From the NCBI GenBank assembly GCA_023150845.1, contig JAKLKD010000012.1, positions 1 to 56,078 of the forward strand: a stretch of 56,078 nucleotides of DNA. The letters are read 5' to 3'. Below are positions 17,279 to 28,906 of the stretch, in pieces (the stretch's first letter is position 1; each line of letters opens with the position of its first letter). Source of the stretch: Myxococcota bacterium. GTDB lineage: Bacteria > Myxococcota_A > UBA796 > CAJQPC01. The position numbers and the translations under genes were made by a program. The notes beneath the pieces were generated by a model. The model had not been told where the DNA came from. It did no database searches and worked only from the letters and a program-made list of their open reading frames with translations.

Positions 17279-19760
17279 AAGAAGGTGCCGATGGAGAAGT
17301 CGAACACCTGCTTCCGCTCGTCCTCGTAGGGGTTGATGGGGATGCCCAGCTCAAAACGTAGGGGGCCCATCGGCGAGAACCAGCGGATGCCCGCGCCGTA
17401 GGAGAAGCGCAGGTCGGTGACGTTGATGTGGCCCACGCCGTAGGGGTCACCAAACGCGTTGCCCGCGTCGAAGAACACCACCGCCGAGATCCCGGCGGCC
17501 TTCACGATCGGCGCCTCGATCTCGATGTTGTTCACCCAGGTCTGGGTGCCTCCAACGATGAGGCGGTCATCGGCGTGGATGGGGTCCTCGTTCTGCAGGT
17601 TGCGAATGGACGGCCCGAGGCTGAACCAGTTGTAGCCGCGCAGCGAGTTGATGCCGCCAGCCCGGTACAGGTGGATGAAGGGCACCACGCTGCCGTCCGT
17701 GGAGCGGATGGACCCGACGGAGCTGTTGAACCGGAAGATGAGGATGTCTTTGCCGGGGATGATCGGCTGGTAGATGCGCAGGTTCGCCCGGTTCTCCCAG
17801 AGGTTGAACTCGCCGCCGAGCAGGTTCAGCACCGTGTCGTCGTTCACCCGGAAGCCGCCGCTGAGCTCGCTTGACGCGGAGAAGTAGAAGCCTTGGGTGG
17901 GGCTGATGCGGTTGTTGCGCTTGTCTACGGTGAGGGTGAGGCCCAAGGTCGAGGTGATGCCCGAGGTGTAGAGCTCACCGCCGAAGAGGCGCTCCTGATA
18001 CGCCGTGACCGTCGTGAGGCCGACGTCCTCCAGGGTGTAGTCCAGCGTGAGGCGGATGTCGTCGCGGCGGTCGAGGTAACGGCCGACGGCCACGCCGCCG
18101 CCGCGCTGGTACTGGTCCTGGATGAACTGCTGCTGGAGCGAGAAGCCATCGACCTGCAGCGTCCAGCGGGAGTCCAAGAAGTAGGGATCGGCGAAGGAGA
18201 CGTTCCACTGCTGGCGGAGCTGGCTGAAGTTCAGCGAGGCGCTCATCAGGTAGCCCAGGCCCAAGAAGTTGTTCTTGGAGATGGACCCGGTGAGCACGAA
18301 GTTCTCCAGGTTGGAGAAGCCCATGCCGACGGAGAAGCTGCCCGTGGGGCGCTCGACCACGTCGATGTCGACGTCGAGCACGTCACCGCCGCTGCCGCGG
18401 GGGGTGTTGATGCGGGTGGTCTCAAAGTAGCCCAGGCGCTCGATGCGCATCCGGGCCTCACGCAGGCCCGAGCCGCTGTAGAAGTCGCCCTCGTTCAGCG
18501 GGATCTCCCGGCGGATCACCTTGTCGAAGGTGGGGTCGTTGCCGGAGATGTTGATGCGGCCGATGGTGTACTTCTCACCCTTCGCCACGTCGAAGGTGAT
18601 GTCTACGACGCCCGTGTCGGGGTCGGCCTCGGTGAGCGGCACCACGTTGACGAAGGCGTAGCCCTGGTCGCGGTAGAGGTCGCCAATGCGCTCCATCGTG
18701 GCCTGGACTTCGGTGAGCTTAAACCAGTCGCCCGTCTCCAGGGGCACGCCGGGCTGCTCGTTGGCCAAGGTGCGCCGGAGCCAGCCTGAGCCGCGCCCGT
18801 CGGGGTTCTCGGCGACCTGCAAGGCCGTCTCGCCCGCTACGACGCGGTCGATGGCGTCGGTGGTCAGGCCCTCGGCGGGCACCATGTCGCCGCGGCTGCG
18901 GATGTGCCCGATCTTGTAGCGGGTGCCCTCCTCGACGTGGATGGTGATGTAGATGTACCGCTTGTCCGGGGAGAGGTAGACCTTGGGCTCGCCGACCTTC
19001 ACGTCGACGTAGCCCTCCTCCAAGAAGACCGACTGCACGATGTAGAGGTCGTTCTCAAGGTTCTCTTGTTTGAAGGCGCCCGAAGACGACAGCCACGGCA
19101 AGAGGCCGCCGGGCTTCGTCTGCATGAAGCGGCGGACCTTTCGGTCGGGCACGCCCTCGTTGCCGGTGATGTCGACGGACTGGACGATGACCTTTCGGTT
19201 CTCGGTGATGTTGAAGGTCAGGTCGACCTGGTCTTCACCGACCGGGGTCACGACGGGCTCCACCTCGGCCAAGAAGTAGCCCTTGTCGAGGTAGAGGTCG
19301 CGCACGCGGGACTGGTTGAGGGCGACGTCGGCGTCGTTGAGCACGGCGAAGGGCTTGATGTCCAAGACCTCGCGGATGTCCTCCTCCTCAATCTTCTTGT
19401 TGCCGGTGATCTGCACCTCCCGGACGGCGGGCTTCTCATCGACGACGAAGGTGACGATCTTGCCGCCGGAGGCGTCGGCGTCGACGACGTCCACCTGGAT
19501 GTCGTCAAAGAAGCCCGAGCGGAAGATGGCCTTGATGTCGCGCTGGAGCTTCCAGGCCGCGAGGGTGTCCCCTTCGCGGAGCTGCACCAGCGCCAAGACG
19601 GCGGCCTCCTCGACGCGGCGGTTGCCCTCCACACGCACGGCGACCACCCGGCCCTCGGCGAGCTCGGAGGGGTCCTGGGCGTAGGCGAGGCCCGGCGTCA
19701 GCGCGGCGAGGCCGGTGAACAGGCCCAAGGCCGAGAACAAGCACAAGGCGGCGGCGCGCA

Positions 19761-19761
<1 letters not shown>
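17275..19761 (-). CDS. bamA: outer membrane protein assembly factor BamA
   Basis: An 828-residue Omp85 protein, the central insertase for outer-membrane beta-barrel proteins. A signal peptide ends at LAYAQD. Five POTRA domains follow up to about residue 480 (VRVEGNRRVEE, VQITGNKKIEEEDI, VDITGNEGVPDRKV, and the last INISGNDPTFDKVIRREIP). The C-terminal half is the barrel, with INSLRGYNWFSLGP as the lid-loop RGF-type motif and the family end GIRWFSPMGPLRFELG, finishing in Phe. The start overlaps the lolD stop (TGATG), placing it third in lolC/E-lolD-bamA. The distal POTRA region has an insertion (NPDGRGSGWLRRTL). Confidence 0.97.
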
Positions 19762-20451
<690 letters not shown>

Positions 20452-20459
<8 letters not shown>

Positions 20460-21756
20460 AACGAAGGCCCTCCGCCGGATCGATCGCCGCGGCCCGTGAG
20501 GCCGGGTAGAGCGTCGCCAAGAAGCAGATCAGCACCGCGACCACGCCCACGAGCGCCACCATCGTGGGCTCAATCTCGACGGGCAGGCGGTCGAGGTAGT
20601 ACACGTCGGTGTCCAGCGGCCAGCCGTAACGGTCGAGGCCGAAGCAGCCGAGCAGGCCCAGCACCGTGCCGACGCTGCCGCCGACGAGGCCGATGAACAG
20701 GCCCTCAAAGATGAAGATGCCGCGGATCTGCTGGCTCGTGGCGCCCATGGCCTTCATGATGGCGATCTCGCGGCCCTTCGAGAGCACGACGAGGATGAGG
20801 GTGCCCGCGATGTTCAGCGAGGCCACGGCGACGATGAGGCCCAAGATGAGGCCCATCACCACCTTCTCCAGCTTCAAGGCCGAGAAGAGGCTCTTGTTGA
20901 GGTTCTTCCAGTGCCGGGAGTAGAACGGGAACTCGAGCGTCTTCTCGATGGCGAGGCTCGTGGCGTCTACGCCGAAGATGTCGCCGACGGTGATCTCGAT
21001 GCCCGTGACCGAGTCGCCGAGCTTCAAGAACTGCTGGGCGTCGGGGATAGACACGTAGGTCCACTTCGTGTCGTACTCGTACATGCCCGAGTAGAAGATG
21101 CCCGCCACCCGGAGCTGCTTCACGTCGGGCACCGGGGCGCCCAAGGGCCCGATGTTCTGGCTCACGGGGTTGATGATGTAGACCTTGTCGCCGACGAAGA
21201 CCTTGAGCTCGTTCGCGAGCTCCTCGCCGATGATGATGCCCGGCAGGGGCGCGGCGTTGGGGTCGTTCTCGGAGTCGAAGGGGCCGGGCGGCGGCTCGTG
21301 CAGGCGGTCGAGCACGGCCTGCTTGGCCTCCATCGTGGTCAGCTCACCGTCGGGGCCCTGCACCATGTTCTCGGCCAGATCGATGACCTCGCCGACCCGC
21401 TTGGGGTCGATGCCCTTGAGGATGACGCCCGTGGCCCCGGCGGCGGAGCGGATCATCATCTCGGAGTAGACGAAGGGCGCCACACCCTTCACGTCGGGGA
21501 CGGCCTCGATCTTCTGGATGGCCTCTTCGTACCCATCGACGGTGCCGCCGTACTTGAGCACGACGATGTGGGCGTTGGAGCCGAGGATCTTGTCGCGCAG
21601 GTCAATCTCGAAGCCCGCCATCACGGAGAGCACCATGATGAGCGCGGCCACGCCCACGGTGACGCCGACGATGGAGATGAGGGTGATCGCCGAGACCCCC
21701 ATCTCCTTCTTGCGAGACCGGAGGTGGCTGACGGCGATGAGCCAAGCGAAGCGCAT
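20452..21756 (-). CDS. lolC: lipoprotein-releasing ABC transporter permease LolC/LolE
   Basis: A 434-residue integral membrane protein of the FtsX/MacB permease fold. The N-terminus (RFAWLIAVSHLRSRKKEMG) and first helix (VGVAALIMVLSVMAG) are typical of LolC/E. A large periplasmic domain (about 50-280) is followed by three helices, and the end YPASRAAAIDPAEGLRYE is the family signature. Only one permease gene is present here, so the transporter is probably a homodimer (LolF-like arrangement) unless a second permease lies elsewhere. It is the first gene of the lolC/E-lolD-bamA unit. The assignment to C or E is not possible from sequence alone. Confidence 0.93.
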
Positions 21757-21768
21757 GCAGAGATCCGA

Positions 21769-21793
21769 GGCACACCTGCGTGCGCGGTGTGCC
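21769..21793. repeat. 8-bp perfect inverted repeat before lolC/E
   Basis: GGCACACC (21769-21776) and GGTGTGCC (21786-21793) flank a 9-base loop. The hairpin sits 13 bases upstream of the lolC/E start and 53 bases after the stop of the lipoprotein gene on the same strand. It could be a transcription terminator without a U-tract or an operator for the lol-bam unit. Confidence 0.4.
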
Positions 21794-21845
21794 CGCAGGT
21801 CCGCACGCGCTTAACCGATCCCGCCGTGCTGTGCGCGCCGCCGAG

Positions 21846-22475
21846 CTACTTCGGGAACGCCGGTGTCTGGTAGAGCTCCGGGCAGGAGCGCGCCGTGATG
21901 GCGCCCTCGACGAGCCCCGAGGCGGTCACCGCCCCGATGGTGTCCACATAGGCCCCGGAGAAGTCGGTCATGCTCAAGACGAGGGCGTAGTCGTCGCCTT
22001 CGGGGGTGACCGTCGTGGTGTGGGCGTCGGGGCCGCCGGACCAGGTCTTGCCCGTCCAGAAGTAGTCCTCGTAGCCCTGCTGCTCGCTGACCTCAAAGCT
22101 CCCCTCACCCATCGGGCAGTAGAGCGACCACAAGGCGCTGGAGTCGGCCTCGGTCAACGAGAGCTCGGCCCCGTCGTAGCTCTGCACGGTGAGGGTGAGG
22201 TGGCAGTAACCGCCAACGAGCACGGCCTGGGGATCAAAAGGATCATTGGTGTCGCCGTGGTTGAAGTACTCCACGACATCCGCGCAGCTCGCCTCGGCGG
22301 GGGTGGCGAGGGTGATGAGCGCCTTGCCGTCGAGGTGGAAGCCATAGGCGACGCGGCTCGCGACGGTGGCGTCTTGATCCACCGTCGAGACCGTGCCCTC
22401 CACGGGGGCGCTGTCCTCCGCGCCGCCTTTACAGGCGACGAAGGAGGTGAGGAGCCCGAGCCAAAGAACCTTCAT
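21846..22475 (-). CDS. predicted lipoprotein of unknown function
   Basis: A 209-residue protein. The ATG follows GAGGAGG at ideal spacing and is 10 bases after the prfB stop. The signal peptide has a lipobox-like SFVAC (KVLWLGLLTSFVACKGG), so it is probably lipidated. The mature part is acidic, contains three Cys (EASCADVV, GGYCHLTL, SLYCPMG) plus one near the end (RSCPEL), and looks beta-rich. I do not recognise a family. Position after prfB suggests co-transcription, but functional coupling is not expected. Confidence 0.78.
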   Translation of the reverse strand: MKVLWLGLLTSFVACKGGAEDSAPVEGTVSTVDQDATVASRVAYGFHLDGKALITLATPAEASCADVVEYFNHGDTNDPFDPQAVLVGGYCHLTLTVQSYDGAELSLTEADSSALWSLYCPMGEGSFEVSEQQGYEDYFWTGKTWSGGPDAHTTTVTPEGDDYALVLSMTDFSGAYVDTIGAVTASGLVEGAITARSCPELYQTPAFPK

Positions 22476-22485
22476 CAGCACCTCC

Positions 22486-23635
<1,150 letters not shown>

Positions 23636-23696
23636 GGGGGCCTCCAAACAGAGGGGCGCGCGCTGTAACACGGCCCACCCGGCGCCGCCTCCGGGA

Positions 23697-24152
23697 TCAG
23701 GCGCCGGTGACCGCGGCGATGAGGCCCTGGCCCGACCAGCCGAGGCGGCTGAGCAGACGGCGCTCGGCGTCGGCCATCTCGGCGAGGTCCTCGTCGTTCG
23801 TCTCGTGGTCGTAGCCCAGGAGGTGCAAGAGGCCGTGGACCATGAGCACCCGCAGCTCCGTCTGGAGGGGGGTGCCGCGCTCTTGGGCCTGCCGGGTGGC
23901 CGTGGGCACGCTGATCACGAGGTCGCCGAGCAGCGCCTCGTCCTCTTGGGGGAAGCTCAGCACGTCCGTCGGGGCGTCTTTGCCGCGCCAGGCCTGGTTG
24001 AGGCCCTGGATGTGGGGGTCGGAGCACAAGACGAAGGACAGCTCGGCGTCGCTGAGCTCGACGGCGGCGAGGAGCGCCTCGGCGTCGGCCACGACGGCCT
24101 GAGCCAAGGCGGCGTCCTCCGGGAGCCCGGCCCAAGACAGCTCCACGCTCAC
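23697..24152 (-). CDS. ybeY: endoribonuclease / rRNA maturation factor YbeY
   Basis: A 151-residue zinc-dependent endoribonuclease (UPF0054) needed for 16S rRNA 3'-end maturation and ribosome quality control. The metal site HGLLHLLGYDH has the three histidines of the family pattern HGxLHLxGYDH. The conserved DVLSFP and GDLVISVP motifs precede it. The start overlaps the pgpH stop by 4 bases. The order phoH-pgpH-ybeY is widely conserved. Confidence 0.96.
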   Translation of the reverse strand: MSVELSWAGLPEDAALAQAVVADAEALLAAVELSDAELSFVLCSDPHIQGLNQAWRGKDAPTDVLSFPQEDEALLGDLVISVPTATRQAQERGTPLQTELRVLMVHGLLHLLGYDHETNDEDLAEMADAERRLLSRLGWSGQGLIAAVTGA

Positions 24153-26578
24153 GGCGCGCGACCCCCGAGGCCCCGCTCACCGACCGGCGGCGGCAGGTAG
24201 TCCGGGGACTCGTAGTCGATGACCTCGGTGCTCTCGTCCTCGGGGATGCCCTCCTCGCCGGGCAAAGGCAGGCTGTTCCGCGCCGCGGCGAGCTCCGCCG
24301 AAGGGATCTCCAGGGTGATGACCGCCTCGCGGTGAGGCCGCTCCTCGGCGACGGCGACGCGGCGCGCCGGGAGGGGCTTGTCGGGGTACGCGATGCGGTG
24401 GTGGTGGATGGCCAGCACCGTCGTCTTGAACACCCCGGCGATGGTGTAGAGCTCGTTCAGCGTGAGCGGGCAGTCCTGAAGCTGGCCGTCGGCCAAGGTG
24501 GAGTTGATGATCTTCTGGATCATCTCGCCGACGTTGTCCGGCGTCGGGCGCTTGATCGAGCGGCAGGCCGCCTCGATCTTGTCGGCCAACATCAAGATGC
24601 CCGCCTCCCGGGTGTTGGGCCGGGGGCCGGGGTAACGGAAGTCCTCAGCGTTCGTGCTGGGGTCGTTCTTGAGGGCCTGGACGTAGAAGTAGTACACCAG
24701 CCCGTCGCCGTGGTGCATGTAGATGTTGTCGATGATGGGCTGGGGGAGCTTGTGGTCCTTCGCCGTGGCGCCGCCGTCCCGGACGTGGTCGATGATGACC
24801 TGGGCGGACTGGTACGGCGTCAGGCGCTCGTGGCGGTTCACGCCGTCGGTCTGGTTCTCCACGAAGTACTGCGGGCGGACGGCCTTGCCGATGTCGTGGA
24901 AGTAGGCGCAGACCCGCACCTGCAGGGCGTTGGCGCCGACGGCCTCGGCGGCGGCCTCCCCTAAGGCGCCGACCATGACCGAGTGGTGGTAGCTGCCCGG
25001 GGCGCGCATCATGAGGTTGCGCAAGAGCGGGTGGTCGAGGTTCGCGAGCTCCAGAAGCTGGAGGTCGGTGACGAAGCCGACGACCTCAAAGAGCGGCACC
25101 AAAGCGAGCACCAAGAAGGCCGAGAGCATGCCGCCGATGAGCGCGAAGGTGAGATCCCAGCCCACGGAGAGGCCGCTCGGGGTGAGCCCGCCGAGGTTCA
25201 TCGCCAAAAGATCCAGGGCGACGACCATCACGGCGTTCGCGAGGCCCGTGAGCAGGCCCGCCCGGAGGATGACCCGGCGCTCGCGGCGGCGGCCGATGCT
25301 CCAGGCCGCGACGAGGCCCGAGACCAAGAAGAACACGAGCCAGGACCAGCTCTGGTCGAGCGCCAAAGCCGCCAGGGCCGCGGAGAGCACGGCGAAGACG
25401 AAGCTCGCCTCGGCGTTCACCAAAAAACGCACGAGCAGCACCGAGCCCGCGAGCGGCGCGGCGAACAAGAAGGAGCTCGGGCTCACCCCCTGGCCGATGG
25501 CCTGGGCGACGGGGTCGGCCAGCTCGCCGCTCAGCCGGGCGAGGCCGGTGTTCAGCACGAGCAAGGCGCCCATCGCGGCGTGATCCCGGAAGCTCACGGT
25601 GAAGCGGCGGAACGCGGCGCTGGCGAAGCGCTGGGCGGCGAGGATCATCACGCCGCAGAGCACCATCACCGTGCCCGCGGCCCGGCCGGGGCTCACGCCG
25701 CCCTGGCGGGCGACGAGCTCGTCGAGGGCCTCGACCTGCTGGGCGGTGACGACGTCGCCGTCTCGCACGAGGGCCGCGCCGCGCTCCACGGCGACGACGA
25801 CGGGCTGCACCGAGCGGGACGCCACGGCCCGGCGCTCGTTGGTGAGGAGCTGGTTGTAGGAGAAGTTCGCGCGGAGCATGGCCCGGGCGATGGCCGCGGC
25901 GACCCGGGCGCGCTCGGCGACCTCCCCCTCGGCGTAGTGCTCCATGACGTGCAGCGTGATGGCGTCGCGGGCGTCGTTCGTGGAGCGCACGGCGCTCAGG
26001 TCTTGGAGCTGGCTCTCGTCGCGCTGGTCACCGACGGCGCGGATGACGGTGATGGCGTCCCCGGCGGCGAGGCTCGGGACCTGCTCGTGGGCGACGTAGC
26101 CGCTCATGCCGACGGCGAGGAGGTCGATGGCGAGGCGCTCGACGCGCTCGTCGAAGCCCCAGAGCGCGACGAGCTCGACGTCCTCCACACGCAGGCTCAC
26201 GCCGAGCTGCTTGAGCAGGACCGCCCCTAAGGCCGAGCGCTCGGCGTCGCTGAGGTTGGGGCGACCCTTGGCCCGGGCGGCGAGCACCGCCTCGCTCGTC
26301 TGCCTGCGGCCGAGGTCAAAGGCCGCGGCGACGCGCTCCTGCACCCGGTTGAGCAGGGTGGCGTCGTAGTCGTACACCTCCGGCGTGCCGCTGACCGCCT
26401 CCTCCTGGCGCAGCCGCGTGGCCGCCTCATCGACGTAGGTGAAGGCGATCGGGGCCTTCACGTCGCGGCTGGCGACCTCGCCCGCCTTGAGCCCGGGGTC
26501 TACGACGCGGCCGAAGTCGACGACGATGAGCGCGTTGGCCAGGCAGACCAAGAGCAGCAAGACCACCCGCGCGAGCAC
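24149..26578 (-). CDS. pgpH: 7TM-HD family phosphohydrolase, probable cyclic di-AMP phosphodiesterase PgpH
   Basis: At least 809 residues: an N-terminal membrane helix, a large extracytoplasmic domain (about 35-300), seven helices (about 305-500) and a cytoplasmic HD domain. The HD site is complete: MRAPGSYHHSVMVGAL, YFHDIGKA and IYMHHGDG, then ADKIEAA. In Firmicutes this architecture hydrolyses c-di-AMP to pApA. GTG at 26578 is the nearest standard start but has no Shine-Dalgarno. GGAGGT ends five bases before an in-frame ATA at 26611 that overlaps the phoH TAA stop, and this would add 11 residues ([11 protein letters not shown]); see findings. The gene lies between phoH and ybeY, the usual arrangement. 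Confidence 0.92.
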   Translation of the reverse strand: MLARVVLLLLVCLANALIVVDFGRVVDPGLKAGEVASRDVKAPIAFTYVDEAATRLRQEEAVSGTPEVYDYDATLLNRVQERVAAAFDLGRRQTSEAVLAARAKGRPNLSDAERSALGAVLLKQLGVSLRVEDVELVALWGFDERVERLAIDLLAVGMSGYVAHEQVPSLAAGDAITVIRAVGDQRDESQLQDLSAVRSTNDARDAITLHVMEHYAEGEVAERARVAAAIARAMLRANFSYNQLLTNERRAVASRSVQPVVVAVERGAALVRDGDVVTAQQVEALDELVARQGGVSPGRAAGTVMVLCGVMILAAQRFASAAFRRFTVSFRDHAAMGALLVLNTGLARLSGELADPVAQAIGQGVSPSSFLFAAPLAGSVLLVRFLVNAEASFVFAVLSAALAALALDQSWSWLVFFLVSGLVAAWSIGRRRERRVILRAGLLTGLANAVMVVALDLLAMNLGGLTPSGLSVGWDLTFALIGGMLSAFLVLALVPLFEVVGFVTDLQLLELANLDHPLLRNLMMRAPGSYHHSVMVGALGEAAAEAVGANALQVRVCAYFHDIGKAVRPQYFVENQTDGVNRHERLTPYQSAQVIIDHVRDGGATAKDHKLPQPIIDNIYMHHGDGLVYYFYVQALKNDPSTNAEDFRYPGPRPNTREAGILMLADKIEAACRSIKRPTPDNVGEMIQKIINSTLADGQLQDCPLTLNELYTIAGVFKTTVLAIHHHRIAYPDKPLPARRVAVAEERPHREAVITLEIPSAELAAARNSLPLPGEEGIPEDESTEVIDYESPDYLPPPVGERGLGGRAP

Positions 26579-26607
26579 CGCGCCGGGGCGACTGGCGAAG
26601 AGCCAGC

Positions 26608-27621
26608 TTATGGGGCACCTCCAGGGCCAGGATCACGCCCCCTCTTTGGGGCACGATGCCGATCATACGCCTGGATGATCTTGGAGACCAGCCCGTGGCG
26701 CACGACGTCGAGGTGAGAGAAGTGCGCGAACTCGATGCCCGGCACGTCGCGTAGCACCTCGATGGCCTCGACGAGCCCGGAGCGGGTGTGCCGCGGGAGG
26801 TCGATCTGGGTGATGTCGCCGGTCACCACGGCCTTGGACCCGAAGCCGAGCCGCGTGAGGAACATCTTCATCTGCTCCGACGTGGTGTTCTGGGCCTCGT
26901 CCAAGATGATGAAGGACTCGGAGAGCGTGCGGCCGCGCATGAACGCCAGGGGCGCGACCTCGATGACGCCCTGCTCGATGAAGCGCTGGGCCTTGTCGGT
27001 CTCGATCATGTCGTGGAGGGCGTCGTAGAGCGGGCGCAGGTAAGGGTTCACCTTCTCGGCGAGGTCGCCGGGCAGAAACCCGAGCTTCTCCCCGGCCTCG
27101 ACGGCGGGGCGGCAGAGCACGATGCGGTTGACCTCGCCGCGCTTGAGGGCGGCGACGGCCCTGGCCATGGCGAGGTAGGTCTTTCCCGTGCCCGCCGGGC
27201 CGACGCCGAAGACGATGTCGTTGGCGCGGATCGCGTTGACGTAGCTGCGCTGGCGCGGCGTGCGGGGGAAGATCGCCTTCTTCTTCACGCCGACGAGTAA
27301 GGTCTCGGAGAAGATCTGCTGGAGCGGGGCGTCCTGGGACTCGCGCAACATCCGGCAGGCGTGGTCCACCGCGGAGGGGTGGAGCGCGAACCCCGTGCCG
27401 ACGAGCTCATAGAGCTGCCGCAGGAGCGACTCGGTGAGCCGCACGTCCTGCTCGGCGCCGGAGATGCGTAAGGCGTCGCCGCGGTGCGTGACCTTCACGC
27501 TCATCTCCCGGGAGATGAGCTTCAGGTTGCGCCCGAGCTCACCAGAGAGCTCCCGGAGCCGCTCCGTGTCGGGGAAGTTGACGGAGGCTTCATGCTCGGT
27601 CTGGGGATCGTCGGCTGAAAT
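26608..27621 (-). CDS. phoH: PhoH-family P-loop ATPase (YbeZ-like)
   Basis: A predicted RNA-associated ATPase that works with YbeY. Walker A GPAGTGKT, Walker [10 protein letters not shown], and the conserved [17 protein letters not shown] are present. The first ATG in frame (27504) would cut off a conserved region: the 30 codons before it read [14 protein letters not shown] and then [11 protein letters not shown], which matches the PhoH N-terminal domain. No ATG, GTG or TTG exists in frame before the TGA at 27661-27663. ATT at 27621, five bases after GGGGTG, gives (M)[12 protein letters not shown] and fits the family; CTG at 27639 is the alternative. A sigma-70-like promoter lies 43-70 bases upstream. 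The 337-residue length is normal for PhoH. Confidence 0.93.
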   Translation of the reverse strand: MSADDPQTEHEASVNFPDTERLRELSGELGRNLKLISREMSVKVTHRGDALRISGAEQDVRLTESLLRQLYELVGTGFALHPSAVDHACRMLRESQDAPLQQIFSETLLVGVKKKAIFPRTPRQRSYVNAIRANDIVFGVGPAGTGKTYLAMARAVAALKRGEVNRIVLCRPAVEAGEKLGFLPGDLAEKVNPYLRPLYDALHDMIETDKAQRFIEQGVIEVAPLAFMRGRTLSESFIILDEAQNTTSEQMKMFLTRLGFGSKAVVTGDITQIDLPRHTRSGLVEAIEVLRDVPGIEFAHFSHLDVVRHGLVSKIIQAYDRHRAPKRGRDPGPGGAP

Positions 27622-27663
27622 GAGGACACCCCGTCGCAGGAGGCGGTTGGAAGGGACCCCTCA

Positions 27664-27691
27664 GTTATACTCGCTTGCCCGACGGCGCCAA
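27664..27691 (-). promoter_or_regulatory. probable sigma-70-type promoter of phoH-pgpH-ybeY
   Basis: On the minus strand TTGGCG (27691-27686) and TATAAC (27669-27664) are separated by 16 bases. A transcript starting near 27657 would have a leader of about 36 bases up to the proposed ATT start of phoH. Confidence 0.45.
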
Positions 27692-27747
27692 GCGCGGCAT
27701 AGCCCAGGCGCGGCCCAGAGGCCGTCGGCTGTCCTCGGAGCGTGCCT

Positions 27748-28812
27748 ATGGTCATCGGCGTCCCTGCGGAGATCACCGCGTTTGAGGGCCGCGTCGCCCT
27801 CACCCCGACGGGGGCCCGCGCCCTCACCCGCGCCGGGCACACCGTGCTCGTCCAGCAAGGCGCCGGAGACGCCAGCGGCCTCACCGACGACGACTACGTC
27901 CGCGCCGGGGCGGAGCTGGTGCCGACCCCGGAGGAGGTCTGGGGCCGGGCCGGGCTCATCTGGAAGGTGCAGGCGCCCCAGGCCGCGGAGTGGCCGCTGA
28001 TGCGACAGGGGCAGGTCCTCGTCGCCTTCTTGCACCTCGCGGCGAACCAGGGCCTCCACGACGCGCTGAGGCGCGCCGGGGTCACGGCCATCGCGACGGA
28101 GCTCGTCACCGACGAGCGCGGCGGGCGGCCCCTGCTCACGCCGATGTCGGAGATCGCCGGGCGCCTAGCGGTGCAGGCCGGGGCGATGTGCCTCAGCCTG
28201 CCCCATGGCGGGCGCGGCCTGCTCTTGGGCGGCGCGACGGGGGTGGCGCCCGCCCGGACGCTCATCCTCGGCGGCGGGGTGGTCGGTGAGCACGCCGCCA
28301 CGGCGGCCTTGGGCGCTGGGAGCGACGTGGTCGTCATGGACCTCGACCTGCCGCGGCTCCGCGAGCTAAGCGCCCGCACGGGCGGCCGGGCGAGGACGCT
28401 CTTCGCCTCGCCGAGCGAGCTGGAGCGCGCCTTGGGAGAGGCCGACCTCGTCATCGGCGCCGCGCTGATCCCCGGCGCGCGCACGCCGCGACTCATCCGC
28501 CGGGAGGCCCTCTCCTTCATGAAGCCCGGCGCGGCCATCGTGGATGTCGCCGTTGACCAAGGTGGCGTCGCCGAGACCACCCGGCCCACAAACTACGGCG
28601 ACCCCTGCTACCTCGTCGATGGGGTGGTGCACTACGCCGTGCCCAACCTCCCTGGCGTCGTGCCGCGCACCGCGACCTTCGCCTTAGAGAACGTGAGCTT
28701 GCCTTACGCCGCGCGGCTCGCCGAGCGCGGGCCCCGGTCGGCCCCTGGCCTCGCCCAGGCCCTCGTCGTGGCCGACGGGGAGCCCGTCCCCGCCGCGAAC
28801 CGAGGGCGATAA
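27748..28812 (+). CDS. ald: alanine dehydrogenase
   Basis: A 354-residue NAD-dependent enzyme that interconverts L-alanine and pyruvate plus ammonia. The N-terminus VIGVPAEI...RVALTP carries the substrate Arg. The catalytic Lys is in LIWKVQAP (about 74) and the catalytic His in LVAFLHLAAN (about 95). The NAD site is LILGGGVVGEHAA followed by the acidic VVMDLD. VDVAVDQGG contains the conserved Asp, and NLPGVVPRTAT is the family C-terminal motif. The ATG at 27748, seven bases after GGAG, is preferred to the GTG two codons earlier. The gene is divergent from phoH with 126 bases between. Confidence 0.95.
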   Translation: MVIGVPAEITAFEGRVALTPTGARALTRAGHTVLVQQGAGDASGLTDDDYVRAGAELVPTPEEVWGRAGLIWKVQAPQAAEWPLMRQGQVLVAFLHLAANQGLHDALRRAGVTAIATELVTDERGGRPLLTPMSEIAGRLAVQAGAMCLSLPHGGRGLLLGGATGVAPARTLILGGGVVGEHAATAALGAGSDVVVMDLDLPRLRELSARTGGRARTLFASPSELERALGEADLVIGAALIPGARTPRLIRREALSFMKPGAAIVDVAVDQGGVAETTRPTNYGDPCYLVDGVVHYAVPNLPGVVPRTATFALENVSLPYAARLAERGPRSAPGLAQALVVADGEPVPAANRGR

Positions 28813-28875
28813 AGCCGCCTCCGAACGAAAGAACCGCATCAAATTCAGGCGCATGTCTCATCCTCCTTGATCTAT

Positions 28876-28893
28876 GGTGTGCCTCACCACACC
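28876..28893. repeat. inverted repeat before the dioxygenase lipoprotein gene
   Basis: GGTGTG (28876-28881) and CACACC (28888-28893) flank six bases. The repeat lies just upstream of the start at 28907 and could be an operator or a leader hairpin. It also falls within the 94-base gap after ald. Confidence 0.3.
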
Positions 28894-28906
28894 TCCGGGA
28901 GACATG

